Of a DNA stretch of 64,000 bases, positions 41,653 to 50,838 are shown piece after piece. The notes beneath the pieces were generated by a model. It had not been told where the DNA came from. It worked only from the letters and a program-made list of their open reading frames with translations, and searched no databases. The stretch's first letter is position 1; each line of letters begins with the position of its first letter. A program made the position numbers and the translations under genes. Source of the DNA: Haloferax sp. Q22 (GTDB lineage: Archaea > Halobacteriota > Halobacteria > Halobacteriales > Haloferacaceae); NCBI RefSeq assembly GCF_001482285.1, contig NZ_LOEP01000005.1, forward strand, positions 186,001 through 250,000. The letters are read 5' to 3'.

Positions 41653-44238
41653 ATGAGCGATTCCCGCGTCGTCCTCGTCGACGAGTGCCCGGACGGCCTC
41701 GTCGAGGCTGTCGAGCGACGCGGCTTCACGACCGAGATGTGTGCGGAAGACGCGGTGTTCGACGCCCTCGACGACGGGGTCGCCGGCGTCGTCCGCTGCG
41801 GCGACGTCGACACTGGGTTCGTCTCCCGCGTCCGCGACCGCGTCGGCGTGGTTCCGGTCTTTTTTCTCGTCACCCGCGGGGCCGCGACCGCCGGCGGGTC
41901 GGCCCACGGGAGCGGGGCCATCGTCGTCGACTTCCCGAGGACGCAGAAGGCGGCCGCCGCGGTCGCCGCGCGAATCGAGCGCACCATCGAGTTCTCTCGG
42001 TGGGCGTCGAGCGGGCGGGACTCGAACTCGTTGTATCGGACCGTCGTCGAGCAGAGCCACGACGCCATCTTCATCGCGCAGGACGGCGACTTCCGCTTTT
42101 GGAACCGCCGGCTGACCGAACTCACCGGCCGAAGCGACGACGAACTCGCCGAGACCGCGCTCCTCGACGTCATCCATACCGACGACCGGGAGAAGGTCAG
42201 CCGTATCTCCGAGACGCGGCGGCGGGGCGGCGACGCGCCCGTGAGCTACGAGGTCCGCCTCGTCGACGCCGACGGCGGCGTCCACGAGTGTGCGGCGAAC
42301 GTCAAGGACATCGAGTATCACGGTTCGTACGGCGTCCTCGTCTCAATGCGCGACGTGACCGAACAGCGCGCGACGGAGGCGCAGTTCCGCGGTCTCGTGG
42401 AGCTGGCGCGGGATCTCGTGACTCTCGTCGGGACCGACGGGCGAATCAGGTACCAGAGCCCCTCCGTCACCGACGTCCTCGGGTTCAACCCCGGCAAGCT
42501 GGTCGGAAAGCCCGTCTCCGACCTGATTCACCCCGACGACTGGGAGCACGTGAAGGACGTCTTCGAACACGCGCTCCGGACGGGGGCCGACGGGACCGAG
42601 GCCGTCCGGTACCGCCACCGGAACGCCGAGGGGTCGTGGACGTGGCTCGAATCCGTGGGGAGCAACCAGGCGGACACCTCGGTCGGCGGGTTCGTCGTCA
42701 CCTCGCGGAACGTGACCGAACAGCGGAGCTACGAACAGCGGCTCAAGCGGTACGAGACCATCGTCGAGAGCATCGGACAGGGTGCGTACGTGGTCGACGA
42801 GGCGGGCGTGATCCAGTTCATCAACGAGACCGCGCTGTCGCGGACGACCATCCCCATGTCGGCGTTCGTCGGCCGACACATCTCCGCGCTCCGCGACGCC
42901 GGCTATCTCGCCGCCGAACACTACGAGTGCGCCGAGGCCGCCCTCGACGCCGTTCTCGACGGCGAGAGCACCCGCGAGCGGTTCGAAATCGAACTGTCGC
43001 TTCCCGAGAAGAACTACGTGGTCGAGTTCACCGTCTCGCCCATCGTCGGCGACGACGAGGTCGAGGGTGCGGTGGGCATCTCGACGGACGTCACGGCGCG
43101 AACGCGGTACGAACAGCGACTCAACGCACTCCACGCCTCGACCCGGCGGCTGACCGGGGCGACGAGTCGCGAGGAGGTCGCCGAAATCGTCCGCGAGGCC
43201 GCCACGGAGGTCCTCGACTACGCAATTAGCGGTGTCCTCCTGTACGACGAGTCGCTAGACGCGCTCGTCCCGACGGCGTTCACGGACGAGGCGTGGGCGG
43301 TGTTCGGCGACGTGCCGCCGATTCCGCGGGGGGCCGGTCTGACGTGGGAGGTGTTCGAGCGCGGCGAACACAACCTCTACCGGGACGTGGGCTCGAACCC
43401 GCGGCGGTTCGTCCTCGACGCCGGGGTCAAAGAGGAACTTATCGTCCCGATTCCCGACCACGGCGTGTTCTTCGTCGCCTCTCTCGGCGATGACTCGCTG
43501 GCCGACCAGCGAATCGCGCTGGCGAAGGTGCTGGCCGCCAACACCCGCGCGGTCTTGGACCGGGTCGAGCGCGAACAGCAGCTACGTCGGCGCGAGCGCG
43601 AACTCGCCAGCCAGAACGAGCAGCTCGAATCGTTCGCGTCGGTCGTCTCCCACGACCTCAAGAACCCGCTGAACGCGGCGATGGGCTATCTCGAACTCGC
43701 CCGCGAGCGGTACGACGGCGACGAGTTGGACCGGGTCGCGACCGCCCACGAGCGGATGGCCGGTATCGTCGAGGACGTGTTGGCGCTCGCGCGCAACGGC
43801 CAGACGGTCGAGGAGGCGGAGCGACTATCGCTCGGGTCCGTCGCCGAGGCGGCGTGGACGACCGCCGCGAGCAACGCGCCGGAAGCGACGCTCGTCGTCG
43901 ACGGCGACATCGCGGTCGACGCCCACCGTGGACGGCTTAGACAGCTCCTCGAGAATCTCTTTTCGAACGCCATCCGCCACGGCGGCGACGACGTGACCGT
44001 CAGTGTCGGCCCCCTCGCCGACCGCGACGGGTTCTACGTCGAAGACGACGGCCCGGGAATTCCACCGGACGAGCGTCCCCGCATCTTCGAGGCGGGCTAC
44101 ACCACGAGTTCCGAGGGGACCGGCTTCGGACTTAGCGTCGTCATGAGCGTCGTGAACGCCCACGGCTGGAGCGTCTGGTTCGTCGAGAGCGACGAGGGCG
44201 GCGCGCGGTTCGAAATCACGACCGAAAGCAACCGCTGA
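41653..44238 (+). CDS. PAS/GAF sensor histidine kinase
   Basis: An 861-residue soluble kinase. Residues 1-~115 look like a receiver domain without phospho-acceptor (VVLVDECPDG at the acidic-pocket strand, but VVRCGDVD where the aspartate should follow). PAS domains lie at about 120-235, 240-355 (RYQSPSVTDVLGFNPGKLVGK) and 365-480. A GAF-like domain follows at 490-640 (ATEVLDYAISGVLLYDESLDAL). The H-box is VVSHDLKNPLNAAMG and the HATPase domain has the N box (NLFSNAIRHGGDD), G1 (DDGPGIPP) and G2 (STGFGLSVV-like). No regulator is adjacent; the signal is cytosolic and unknown. Confidence 0.9.
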   Translation: MSDSRVVLVDECPDGLVEAVERRGFTTEMCAEDAVFDALDDGVAGVVRCGDVDTGFVSRVRDRVGVVPVFFLVTRGAATAGGSAHGSGAIVVDFPRTQKAAAAVAARIERTIEFSRWASSGRDSNSLYRTVVEQSHDAIFIAQDGDFRFWNRRLTELTGRSDDELAETALLDVIHTDDREKVSRISETRRRGGDAPVSYEVRLVDADGGVHECAANVKDIEYHGSYGVLVSMRDVTEQRATEAQFRGLVELARDLVTLVGTDGRIRYQSPSVTDVLGFNPGKLVGKPVSDLIHPDDWEHVKDVFEHALRTGADGTEAVRYRHRNAEGSWTWLESVGSNQADTSVGGFVVTSRNVTEQRSYEQRLKRYETIVESIGQGAYVVDEAGVIQFINETALSRTTIPMSAFVGRHISALRDAGYLAAEHYECAEAALDAVLDGESTRERFEIELSLPEKNYVVEFTVSPIVGDDEVEGAVGISTDVTARTRYEQRLNALHASTRRLTGATSREEVAEIVREAATEVLDYAISGVLLYDESLDALVPTAFTDEAWAVFGDVPPIPRGAGLTWEVFERGEHNLYRDVGSNPRRFVLDAGVKEELIVPIPDHGVFFVASLGDDSLADQRIALAKVLAANTRAVLDRVEREQQLRRRERELASQNEQLESFASVVSHDLKNPLNAAMGYLELARERYDGDELDRVATAHERMAGIVEDVLALARNGQTVEEAERLSLGSVAEAAWTTAASNAPEATLVVDGDIAVDAHRGRLRQLLENLFSNAIRHGGDDVTVSVGPLADRDGFYVEDDGPGIPPDERPRIFEAGYTTSSEGTGFGLSVVMSVVNAHGWSVWFVESDEGGARFEITTESNR

Positions 44239-44320
44239 CGGCCCCGAAAACAACCGCTGACGGCGCGGGAGTGTCGCCGCCGACGGCAATACTAATTGGC
44301 GGTCGTCCGAACGGAGCGCC

Positions 44321-45448
44321 ATGGAAACCCCAGACGAGACGACGGTCCGTGCGGTAGAGTCGTGTCGGGACACGCTCCCGGAGACCGTCGACGGCGGGCG
44401 GGTGCTGTTCGGGTTCGACGGCTACATCGACCGCGTTCGGGAGTTCGTCTCCGAGCGGCAGTCGGCCGACGCCTACGAGCGGGTGCCGACGCTCGAAGCG
44501 TTCGCCGACCGCGTGAACGACTCGGTCGAAGCCGAGAGCTCCCTCTCTTTCGAGTGGCTTCAGGCGAACGTCCGAACCGGCGGACACGTGAGTCACCTCG
44601 CCCGCGCGTTCGACCGAATCGGGTTCGAGCCCGGGGTCGTCGGCTGTCTCGGCGACCCGGTCGAAGAGCCGTTCGTCGAGGAGTTCGGCCACCTCCCGCT
44701 GGAGACGCTCGGGTCGCCCGGCTACACCGATGCCGTCGAGTTCGACGACGGGAAGCTGATGCTCACCGAAATCGGCGCGCTGATGACGCTCGACTGGGCC
44801 GGAATCGAGTCGCGGGTCGGCCTCGACCGACTGGCCGAACTGGTCGACGGGACCGAACTCGTCGGGATGGGCTACTGGTCGGAGATGCCCGAGCTACCGG
44901 ACGTGGCTCGCGGCCTCCGCGAAGAGCTGTGGCCGACACTGTCGGACCCGCCGGAGACGCTGCTGTTGGACCCCGGCGACCTCAGAAAACGGGAGCCGGA
45001 GGTGGTCGCCGCGGGCGTCGAACAGGTGTCCGCGCTGGACGACGCGGTTCGCGTCGTCGCGTCGGCGAACCGCTACGAGACGCGCTATCTCGCGCGGTTG
45101 GCGGGCGTCGAGAGCGACGACTTCGGCCGCGAGTCGCAGGCGGCGTTCGACCACCTCGGCGTCAGCCGCTTCGCGGGCCACGGCATCGAGGAGGCGCATC
45201 TCATCGATGACGAGGGGGCCGCGACCGTCGGCGTCCCCCGGACGGACGACCCGGTGTTGACGACGAGTTCCGGCGACCACTTCAACGCCGGCCTCGCGCT
45301 CGCGCACGTCCTCGACCTCGGCCGCGCGGAGTCTCTCGTCGTCGGCAACGCCGTCGCGGGCCACTTCGTCCGAAACGGGTCGCCGCCGACGTACGACGAG
45401 GTCCGGACGTTCGCCTCGGAGTACCTCGATTACTTCGACGCCACTTAA
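44321..45448 (+). CDS. PfkB-family carbohydrate kinase
   Basis: A 375-residue ribokinase-fold kinase. The catalytic base lies in TTSSGDHFNAGLAL (D319), a variant of the usual G-x-G-D loop. The opening RVLFGFDGYIDRV and the TGGHVSHLARAFDRIGFEPGVVG segment give the substrate-binding N-terminal half. Sugar or nucleoside substrates are typical; the unusual N-terminus (FDGYIDR) separates it from ribokinase and fructokinase proper. It sits 82 nt after the histidine kinase and ends before a hairpin at 45585. Confidence 0.8.
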   Translation: METPDETTVRAVESCRDTLPETVDGGRVLFGFDGYIDRVREFVSERQSADAYERVPTLEAFADRVNDSVEAESSLSFEWLQANVRTGGHVSHLARAFDRIGFEPGVVGCLGDPVEEPFVEEFGHLPLETLGSPGYTDAVEFDDGKLMLTEIGALMTLDWAGIESRVGLDRLAELVDGTELVGMGYWSEMPELPDVARGLREELWPTLSDPPETLLLDPGDLRKREPEVVAAGVEQVSALDDAVRVVASANRYETRYLARLAGVESDDFGRESQAAFDHLGVSRFAGHGIEEAHLIDDEGAATVGVPRTDDPVLTTSSGDHFNAGLALAHVLDLGRAESLVVGNAVAGHFVRNGSPPTYDEVRTFASEYLDYFDAT

Positions 45449-45584
45449 ATACCGATTGTCCACACAAGGGTCAGATATATTACTAGAATCGACGTACCGA
45501 TATGCGTCGGTGGCACCCCCCACACGGGCGCACCGCCGGAGAGACCGCAGGTCGCCTCCATCGCGGTTCACTATCGACACCACC

Positions 45585-45609
45585 GTGGCAATCCGCGCCC
45601 GATTGCCAC
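45585..45609. terminator. Hairpin between convergent genes
   Basis: GTGGCAATC and GATTGCCAC form a perfect 9-bp stem with a 7-nt loop (cgcgccc) between the PfkB kinase and the convergent HTH regulator. A run of T is missing on either side, so archaeal U-tract termination is not supported. An RNA hairpin stabilising 3' ends, or a protein site, is equally possible. Confidence 0.4.
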
Positions 45610-45648
45610 ATCCCCACCACGGTCCCGTTCTGACGCGTCGTCGGCTCT

Positions 45649-46341
45649 TCACTCGGACCGCGAGTCGCGGTCGATGTCGTCGATATCGTCTATCGCCGAA
45701 CCCACGAGGTGCCGGAGCGCTCGCCGAAGTCGTTGCGAGAGCGCCTGTTCGGTGATGCCCAACCGGCTCGCGATGTCGTCGAGGCCGGTCTCTTTCGGCG
45801 TCTCGAAGTAGCCCCGTTCGAAAGCGAGCCGAAGCGCCGCGAGTTGCTTTTCCGAGAGGTCGCTGTCAGGAGGGTGGCGCTCGTCGAGGCGAGCCGGTTC
45901 CACCCGGCGCACGTCGATGTCGATGTCGCGGGAGAGACACGCGTCGTGGAACCGGGTCGTCAGCTCGTTCGACGCGAAGTACACCGACAGCGACCAGCCG
46001 TACCTCGTGCCGACCATCCGCCGGACGATGCCGTCGCACTCGCGAATCGCCGAGATGATATCGCCCTCGTGAGTCGACCACTTACAGCGGTAAAGTCGTC
46101 CCTCGGGGCCGTCGGAGACCGACTCGAAACACTCGATGTTCACGTGGTCGTCGAGGAACTCGTCGAGCGCCTCGCGGTCTCTTCCGCGGGCCACGAAGTA
46201 GGGAACCGGTTCGCCCGACACCGGGATACCACCGACAAACGTGAGTTCGAATTCCGGGTCTTCGAGCGTCGCATCGGGGGACGCGCCGACCAGTGGGTGG
46301 CCGAGTTCGACCTCGTACCCGGTGTCGCGGTCGTCGGTCAT
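45649..46341 (-). CDS. Bacterio-opsin-activator-type HTH regulator (HTH-10)
   Basis: A 230-residue transcriptional regulator. The C-terminal HTH-10 domain (LSEKQLAALRLAFERGYFETPKE, then GITEQALSQRLRRALRHLV; residues ~160-215) is the DNA-binding module of the Bat/bacterio-opsin activator family. The N-terminal 150 residues resemble the bacterio-opsin-activator-type sensor half (ECFESVSDGPEGRLYRCKWST). The ATG at 46341 is used; an earlier in-frame ATG at 46464 would add a basic, cysteine-containing extension. Its promoter region (46342-46560) is clearly AT-rich (ggaaaaatacgg, ggatttaag), typical for a regulated gene. Confidence 0.87.
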   Translation of the reverse strand: MTDDRDTGYEVELGHPLVGASPDATLEDPEFELTFVGGIPVSGEPVPYFVARGRDREALDEFLDDHVNIECFESVSDGPEGRLYRCKWSTHEGDIISAIRECDGIVRRMVGTRYGWSLSVYFASNELTTRFHDACLSRDIDIDVRRVEPARLDERHPPDSDLSEKQLAALRLAFERGYFETPKETGLDDIASRLGITEQALSQRLRRALRHLVGSAIDDIDDIDRDSRSE

Positions 46342-46560
46342 CGCGGCGCGGAGACGGCGGCGTCGAAGACCGAAACGACGGTGCACGTTCGTATATCGAG
46401 TCTCACAAACAAGGAAAAATACGGACGAGCGAAGGATATTTTTTGCGGAGACTCGTCCTTTCATAGTAAAGGGATTTAAGAACTGGCCCCAAAATAGAGG
46501 GGGTCGGTCGGTCGCCTCCGGGCGGCGCGCTCGTGTTAGTAGTAAATCATTTCTGTCGAA

Positions 46561-47472
46561 TCAGTCGAGGCGCAGCGGGTCGTCGCTGGGCCGAATCGCG
46601 ACCGACACCTCGTCGCCGACGGCGAAGTCGTGGCCGGGGCAGACGATTTTGGTTCCGAAATCGACGCGGGACGCGAATAGTGACAGCCCGTTGACTTTCT
46701 CGCCGTCCGCGAGCACGTCGAAACCGGCCCACGGAACGTCCCGACCGGCGGTCCGACCGACCGGCTCGCCGAAGAGCGACAACGACTGTTCGTCTCCGAC
46801 GGGCGAGAGCGTGCCCCCGAACCCGTAGTGGGCGAGACCGCCGTCGAGGACGACGCCCTCGTCGCTGGCGAGGCCGACGAACTCGTCGGGACCGACCCCC
46901 GCGTCGGCGCGGTCCGGGGCATCGAGAACGACGAACGTCTCGGCCGTCTCGACGACGGTTCCCGTCCCGTCCCAATCGAGCGGCGAGACGGTCACGTCGG
47001 GCGAAACCGGGAGCGACCCTTGGGCGCGGTGGTGGTTCGCGTCCGCCGGGCGGAAGCCGAGATGGACGTGGTTTGCGACCCACGGAGCGAAAAAGCCGGA
47101 GCGGACCAGTCGCCCGAGCGAGTCGCCGACGGCGACCTCGTCGCCCGCGTGGACGCCGGGGTCGACGTGGAGGATGCGCGCGACCAGCCCCTCGCGCGGG
47201 TCGTCGGCGGCGTCGCCGAGCCAGTCCAGTCCGGTTGCGTCGGCATCGACATCGACGAGAGTGAGGTACTCGTCGTCGTGAGCGTAGGGTTTGTCGGGCG
47301 CGCGGACGGTCCGCGTCTCGCGGACGACGCCTGCGACGGGTGAGCGGGCCACCGGGTCGTCGTCGGCGACGTAGAGGTCGATTGCACAGCCGCTGTCGTG
47401 GGCGGGATACGGCGAGTTGTAGAGCGAGAAGCGCTCGAAGCGCGAGAGCATCGACCGCGGCAGTCGCAGCAT
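46561..47472 (-). CDS. Lysostaphin/M23-like protein, haloarchaeal
   Basis: A 303-residue cytosolic-looking protein; there is no signal peptide (MLRLPRSMLSRFERFSLYNSPYPAHDSGCAIDLY split by the second ATG at codon 8). The GCAIDLY and later NHVHLGFRPAD elements, with histidines and aspartates around VGDSLGRLV, resemble the M23/lipoyl-like beta fold in which zinc ligands are H-x-H and D. Haloarchaea lack peptidoglycan, so another peptide or glycan target, or a non-enzymatic role, is likely. It is divergent from the lipoate ligase gene. Confidence 0.6.
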   Translation of the reverse strand: MLRLPRSMLSRFERFSLYNSPYPAHDSGCAIDLYVADDDPVARSPVAGVVRETRTVRAPDKPYAHDDEYLTLVDVDADATGLDWLGDAADDPREGLVARILHVDPGVHAGDEVAVGDSLGRLVRSGFFAPWVANHVHLGFRPADANHHRAQGSLPVSPDVTVSPLDWDGTGTVVETAETFVVLDAPDRADAGVGPDEFVGLASDEGVVLDGGLAHYGFGGTLSPVGDEQSLSLFGEPVGRTAGRDVPWAGFDVLADGEKVNGLSLFASRVDFGTKIVCPGHDFAVGDEVSVAIRPSDDPLRLD

Positions 47473-47526
47473 GGTCGTCGGGACGGGACGGGTGCGCTTA
47501 GGTACGTCGGGGTGGTTCTCTCGGAC

Positions 47527-48213
47527 ATGCGCGTCATCCGCGGCCGCGGGCCCGACCGAGACGCAGACCGGGCGGTCACCGCGGCCATGCTCCGCGAGGC
47601 GGGCGAAACGGGCGAACCGGCCTTCCGAGCGTGGACACCGCACCGTCAGCTCGCGTTCGGCAGGCGCGACACCCGGGCTCCGCGGTACGACGAGGCCGTC
47701 GCCGCCGCCGAGGAACGCGGCTTCCCGGCCATCGAGCGCTCCGTCGGCGGCCGCGCGGTGGCCTACACGGGAACCACCGTCGCGTTCGCCCACGCGCTCC
47801 CGCTCGACGACGCCCGGACCGGACTCGACGCGCGGTACGAGGCCGGAACGACCGCCGTCGTCCGCGCCCTGCGAACTCTCGGTGTCCCCGCGCGGCGGGG
47901 CGAACCTCCGAAGTCGTACTGTCCCGGCGACCACTCGGTCCAAGCGGGCGGAAAGCTCTGCGGCATCGCCCAGCGGGTCCGCAAGGAGAGCGCGCTCGTC
48001 TCCGGCGTGGTCGTCGTCTCCGACCGCGACGAGATAGCCGACGTGCTCGCGCCCGTCTACGAGGCCATCGAGATCCCTTTCGACCCGGATTCGGTGGGCA
48101 GCGTCGCCGACGCCGGAGGGCCGGGAAGTCCGGATGCGGTCTGCGACGCCCTCGAAGCCGTCTTCGTCGGCGACGCGGACATTCGAGTCGAAGACGCGGC
48201 GGCCCTCGCGTGA
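47527..48213 (+). CDS. Lipoate-protein ligase A-family protein
   Basis: A 228-residue member of the biotin/lipoate transferase fold. The family's lysine contact K143 is present in QAGGKLCGIAQR, and the GGRAVAYTGTTVAFAHALPL segment matches the lipoate-adenylate binding region. Archaeal LplA activity often needs a second small subunit, not seen next to it. Lipoylation would serve 2-oxoacid dehydrogenase complexes. The ATG at 47527 follows the start of a typical first strand. Confidence 0.83.
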   Translation: MRVIRGRGPDRDADRAVTAAMLREAGETGEPAFRAWTPHRQLAFGRRDTRAPRYDEAVAAAEERGFPAIERSVGGRAVAYTGTTVAFAHALPLDDARTGLDARYEAGTTAVVRALRTLGVPARRGEPPKSYCPGDHSVQAGGKLCGIAQRVRKESALVSGVVVVSDRDEIADVLAPVYEAIEIPFDPDSVGSVADAGGPGSPDAVCDALEAVFVGDADIRVEDAAALA

Positions 48214-48345
48214 GCGACTCCTGGCGGTAGCGACGACGGCCCGACGCAGCCCGACGCAGTCATTCCCCGAACCGCCGCCGCTCCCCCAATCGCCACCACT
48301 ACCCGAACCGCCGGACTTAGCACCCGGCGCGTCGCACCCCCTCGT

Positions 48346-49635
48346 ATGCGAATCGAGAACGCGACGCTGGCCGACGGCCGCGTGGTCGATGTCCGCGTCG
48401 AGGACGGGACCGTCGAGGCGGTCGGCGACCTCGACCCCGTCGCCGACGAGGAGACCGTCGACGCCGAGGAGAACCTGCTTCTACCGGGCGCTATCGACGT
48501 GCACGTCCACTTCCGCGAACCGGGCTTCGAGCACAAAGAGACGTGGGAGACGGGCGCGCGGAGCGCCGCCGCGGGGGGCGTGACGACCGTCGCCGACCAG
48601 CCGAACACCGACCCGACGACGACCGACGGCGCGGGCTTCGACGCGAAGGCCGAGCGCGCCGCGACGTCCTGTATCGACTACGGCATCAACGGCGGCGTCA
48701 CCGCCGACTGGGACCCAGACAGCCTCCTCGACCGCCCGCTTTTCGCCCTCGGTGAGGTGTTCCTCGCCGACTCGACCGGCGACATGGGCATCGAGGCCGA
48801 CCTGTTTTCCGAGGCCGCGGAGCGCGCCGGCGAGGCGGGCGCCCCCGTCACGGTCCACGCCGAGGACGCCGACCTGTTCGACGAGTCCGCCATCGAGGGC
48901 GACCTCGGTGGGGTCGGCCACGACGCCGACGCCGACGCGTGGAGCGCCTACCGAACCGCTGAGGCCGAGGCGGCCGCCGTCGAGCGCGCTGTCCGCGTCG
49001 GCGGCGAGACCGGCGCGCAGATTCACATCGCCCACACGAGCACGCCCGAGGGCGTCGACGCCGCCCGCGACGGCGGTGCGACCTGCGAGGCGACGCCGCA
49101 CCACCTGTTTCTGTCCCGCGACGACCTCGCCGAGTTGGGCACCTACGGCCGGATGAACCCGCCGCTCCGGTCCGAGGCGCGCCGCGAGGCCATGTTCGAG
49201 CGCCTCGCCGACGGCCGCATCGACATGGTCGCCACGGACCACGCGCCGCACACGCGCGAGGAGAAAGAACAGTCGCTCCTCGACGCCCCGAGCGGCGTCC
49301 CCGGCGTCGAGACGATGGTACCGCTGCTTCTGGGCGCGGTCGTCGAGGGCGACCTCACCACCGAACGCGTCCGCGACGTGGTCGCAGCGAACCCCGCCGA
49401 GGTGTTCGACCTGCCGCGCAAGGGCCGCATCGAGGCGGGCACTGACGCCGACCTCGCGCTGTACGACCTCGACGCCGCCCGCGAGATTCGCGGCGCGGAC
49501 CTCCACTCGAAGTGCGACTGGACCCCGTTCGAGGGCCACACGGGCGTCTTCCCCGAGTGGACGATGCTCCGCGGCGAGTTCGTCTGGGATGGCGACGGCT
49601 TCGGCGAAGTCGCCGGCGAGAACGTCCGCGACTAA
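48346..49635 (+). CDS. pyrC: Dihydroorotase
   Basis: Dihydroorotase cyclises carbamoyl-aspartate in pyrimidine synthesis. The 429 residues carry the metal motif H53-x-H55 (DVHVHFREPG), AEDADLFDES-type midpart, the DHAPHTREEK active-site block and the GGRIEAGTDADLALYDL-like terminal strand. It is of the class I (long, ~430 aa) type seen in archaea and Bacillus. The start ATG at 48346 begins directly with the first strand. Confidence 0.92.
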   Translation: MRIENATLADGRVVDVRVEDGTVEAVGDLDPVADEETVDAEENLLLPGAIDVHVHFREPGFEHKETWETGARSAAAGGVTTVADQPNTDPTTTDGAGFDAKAERAATSCIDYGINGGVTADWDPDSLLDRPLFALGEVFLADSTGDMGIEADLFSEAAERAGEAGAPVTVHAEDADLFDESAIEGDLGGVGHDADADAWSAYRTAEAEAAAVERAVRVGGETGAQIHIAHTSTPEGVDAARDGGATCEATPHHLFLSRDDLAELGTYGRMNPPLRSEARREAMFERLADGRIDMVATDHAPHTREEKEQSLLDAPSGVPGVETMVPLLLGAVVEGDLTTERVRDVVAANPAEVFDLPRKGRIEAGTDADLALYDLDAAREIRGADLHSKCDWTPFEGHTGVFPEWTMLRGEFVWDGDGFGEVAGENVRD

Positions 49636-49668
49636 CCGGAGGCGGGAACCGACCGAGGGCCGGCCCGC

Positions 49669-50121
49669 TCAGAACCGCGCGGCCGCGAGCTGCGCGCCCT
49701 TCCAGCCGACGCCGACGAGCACCGCGAGCGGCGCCGTCAGGACGACGAGCGAGACGGCCGACCCGGCGAGGCCGCCGAGTCCGCCGAGTGCGGACGATGC
49801 GACGACGGTTGCGAGGAACCCGCCCACGGCGAGGGCCGGCGAAACCAGCGCGTAGGCGAACAGCCAGCGCTGGTTGCGAGTGAACTCGACGCCGTAGCCC
49901 GGCCCGGGAGGGATGAGCAAGCCGCCAGCGAGGAGGACGAAGCCGGCGACCCCGAACACGAGGAGGAAAAAGCCCGCGAGCCCGTGGGCGAAGCCGTCGC
50001 TACCGGGCGGCGGCGGGGGCATCGTGACGGCGGTCCGCCAGACGAACGCGAGGAGCGCGACCCCGGCACCGGCGACGGGGAGTTGGAGCGACCCGAGGAC
50101 CGCACGGAGTGACCAGCGCAT
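49669..50121 (-). CDS. Integral membrane protein (150 aa), unknown
   Basis: Four hydrophobic segments are visible at about residues 10-33, 45-70, 88-112 and 115-140, with Gly/Ala-rich helices (ALGGLGGLAGSAVSLVVLTAP) and a proline cluster MPPPPPGSD in the first loop. There is no signature of a known transporter. The ATG at 50121 is followed at once by a basic N-terminus (MRWSLR). It ends 33 nt from the convergent pyrC. Confidence 0.6.
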   Translation of the reverse strand: MRWSLRAVLGSLQLPVAGAGVALLAFVWRTAVTMPPPPPGSDGFAHGLAGFFLLVFGVAGFVLLAGGLLIPPGPGYGVEFTRNQRWLFAYALVSPALAVGGFLATVVASSALGGLGGLAGSAVSLVVLTAPLAVLVGVGWKGAQLAAARF

Positions 50122-50252
50122 CGGGCCGACTGTCGGCGGGGAGACAGATAGCAGTTCCGTCGTCACCGGGTGTCGGGGCCCCGGTCGGGGACCGGACGAA
50201 CCCGATGCAAGCGAATCCTTTTCCCGTCCGACACCCCGAGGGAGTGACACGC

Positions 50253-50774
50253 ATGACCGACGAGCAGACGCCGCCCCGAGGTCGCGGCCCGAACGCGGAC
50301 GAAACACACGCACTCACGGGACTGCTGTCGTTCTGGGAGACGGTCGTGGAGGACGCCGAGGCGACCGCGGCCGAGTACGAAGACGAGGGCTGGGAGACGC
50401 TCGTGCTCCACCCCGGCGACGTGACGGTGTTACCGCCGGCGAACCTGCCCGAAGCGACGGAGCGCGTCGGGTTCGACGTGCTCGTCCCCGGAAGCGAGTT
50501 CGAGTCGCTGTCGTCGTGGGTCGAGTCGGCCGAATTCGACCGCTACGACGTGTACCGCGCCCGCGAGGACGACACCGTGTTCGCCGTCTCTGTCGTGCAA
50601 GACGCCGCGGCGTCGAAGGCCGTCGTCGTCCCGCTGTACTACGGGCTGGACACGGTGGACGCGATGGTGACGCGAGCGCGAGAACAGGGCGAACTCCGCC
50701 TCTACGTCCGGCCGGTCGAGGCGGACCGACGCGTCGAGTTAGTTCAGTCGGACCCAGAGCCGATTTTCCCCTGA
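50253..50774 (+). CDS. Haloarchaeal protein of unknown function (DUF7529-like)
   Basis: A 173-residue cytosolic protein. LTGLLSFWETVVEDAEATAAEYEDEGWETLVLHPGDVT is followed by strands with FDVLVPGSEFESLSSWV and VVVPLYYGLDTVDAMVTRAREQG and a C-terminal YVRPVEADRRVELVQ. I recall similar sequences only in haloarchaea, filed as a DUF. The ATG at 50253 is used; the in-frame start at 50205 adds a histidine-rich prefix. It is divergent from the membrane protein and convergent with the next gene. Confidence 0.65.
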   Translation: MTDEQTPPRGRGPNADETHALTGLLSFWETVVEDAEATAAEYEDEGWETLVLHPGDVTVLPPANLPEATERVGFDVLVPGSEFESLSSWVESAEFDRYDVYRAREDDTVFAVSVVQDAAASKAVVVPLYYGLDTVDAMVTRAREQGELRLYVRPVEADRRVELVQSDPEPIFP

Positions 50775-50838
50775 CTTCGAGTCGACGGGGAGTCGGTTCG
50801 GGGCCAGTTCGAGGCCGGTGCGAACCGGCCGCGGGACC

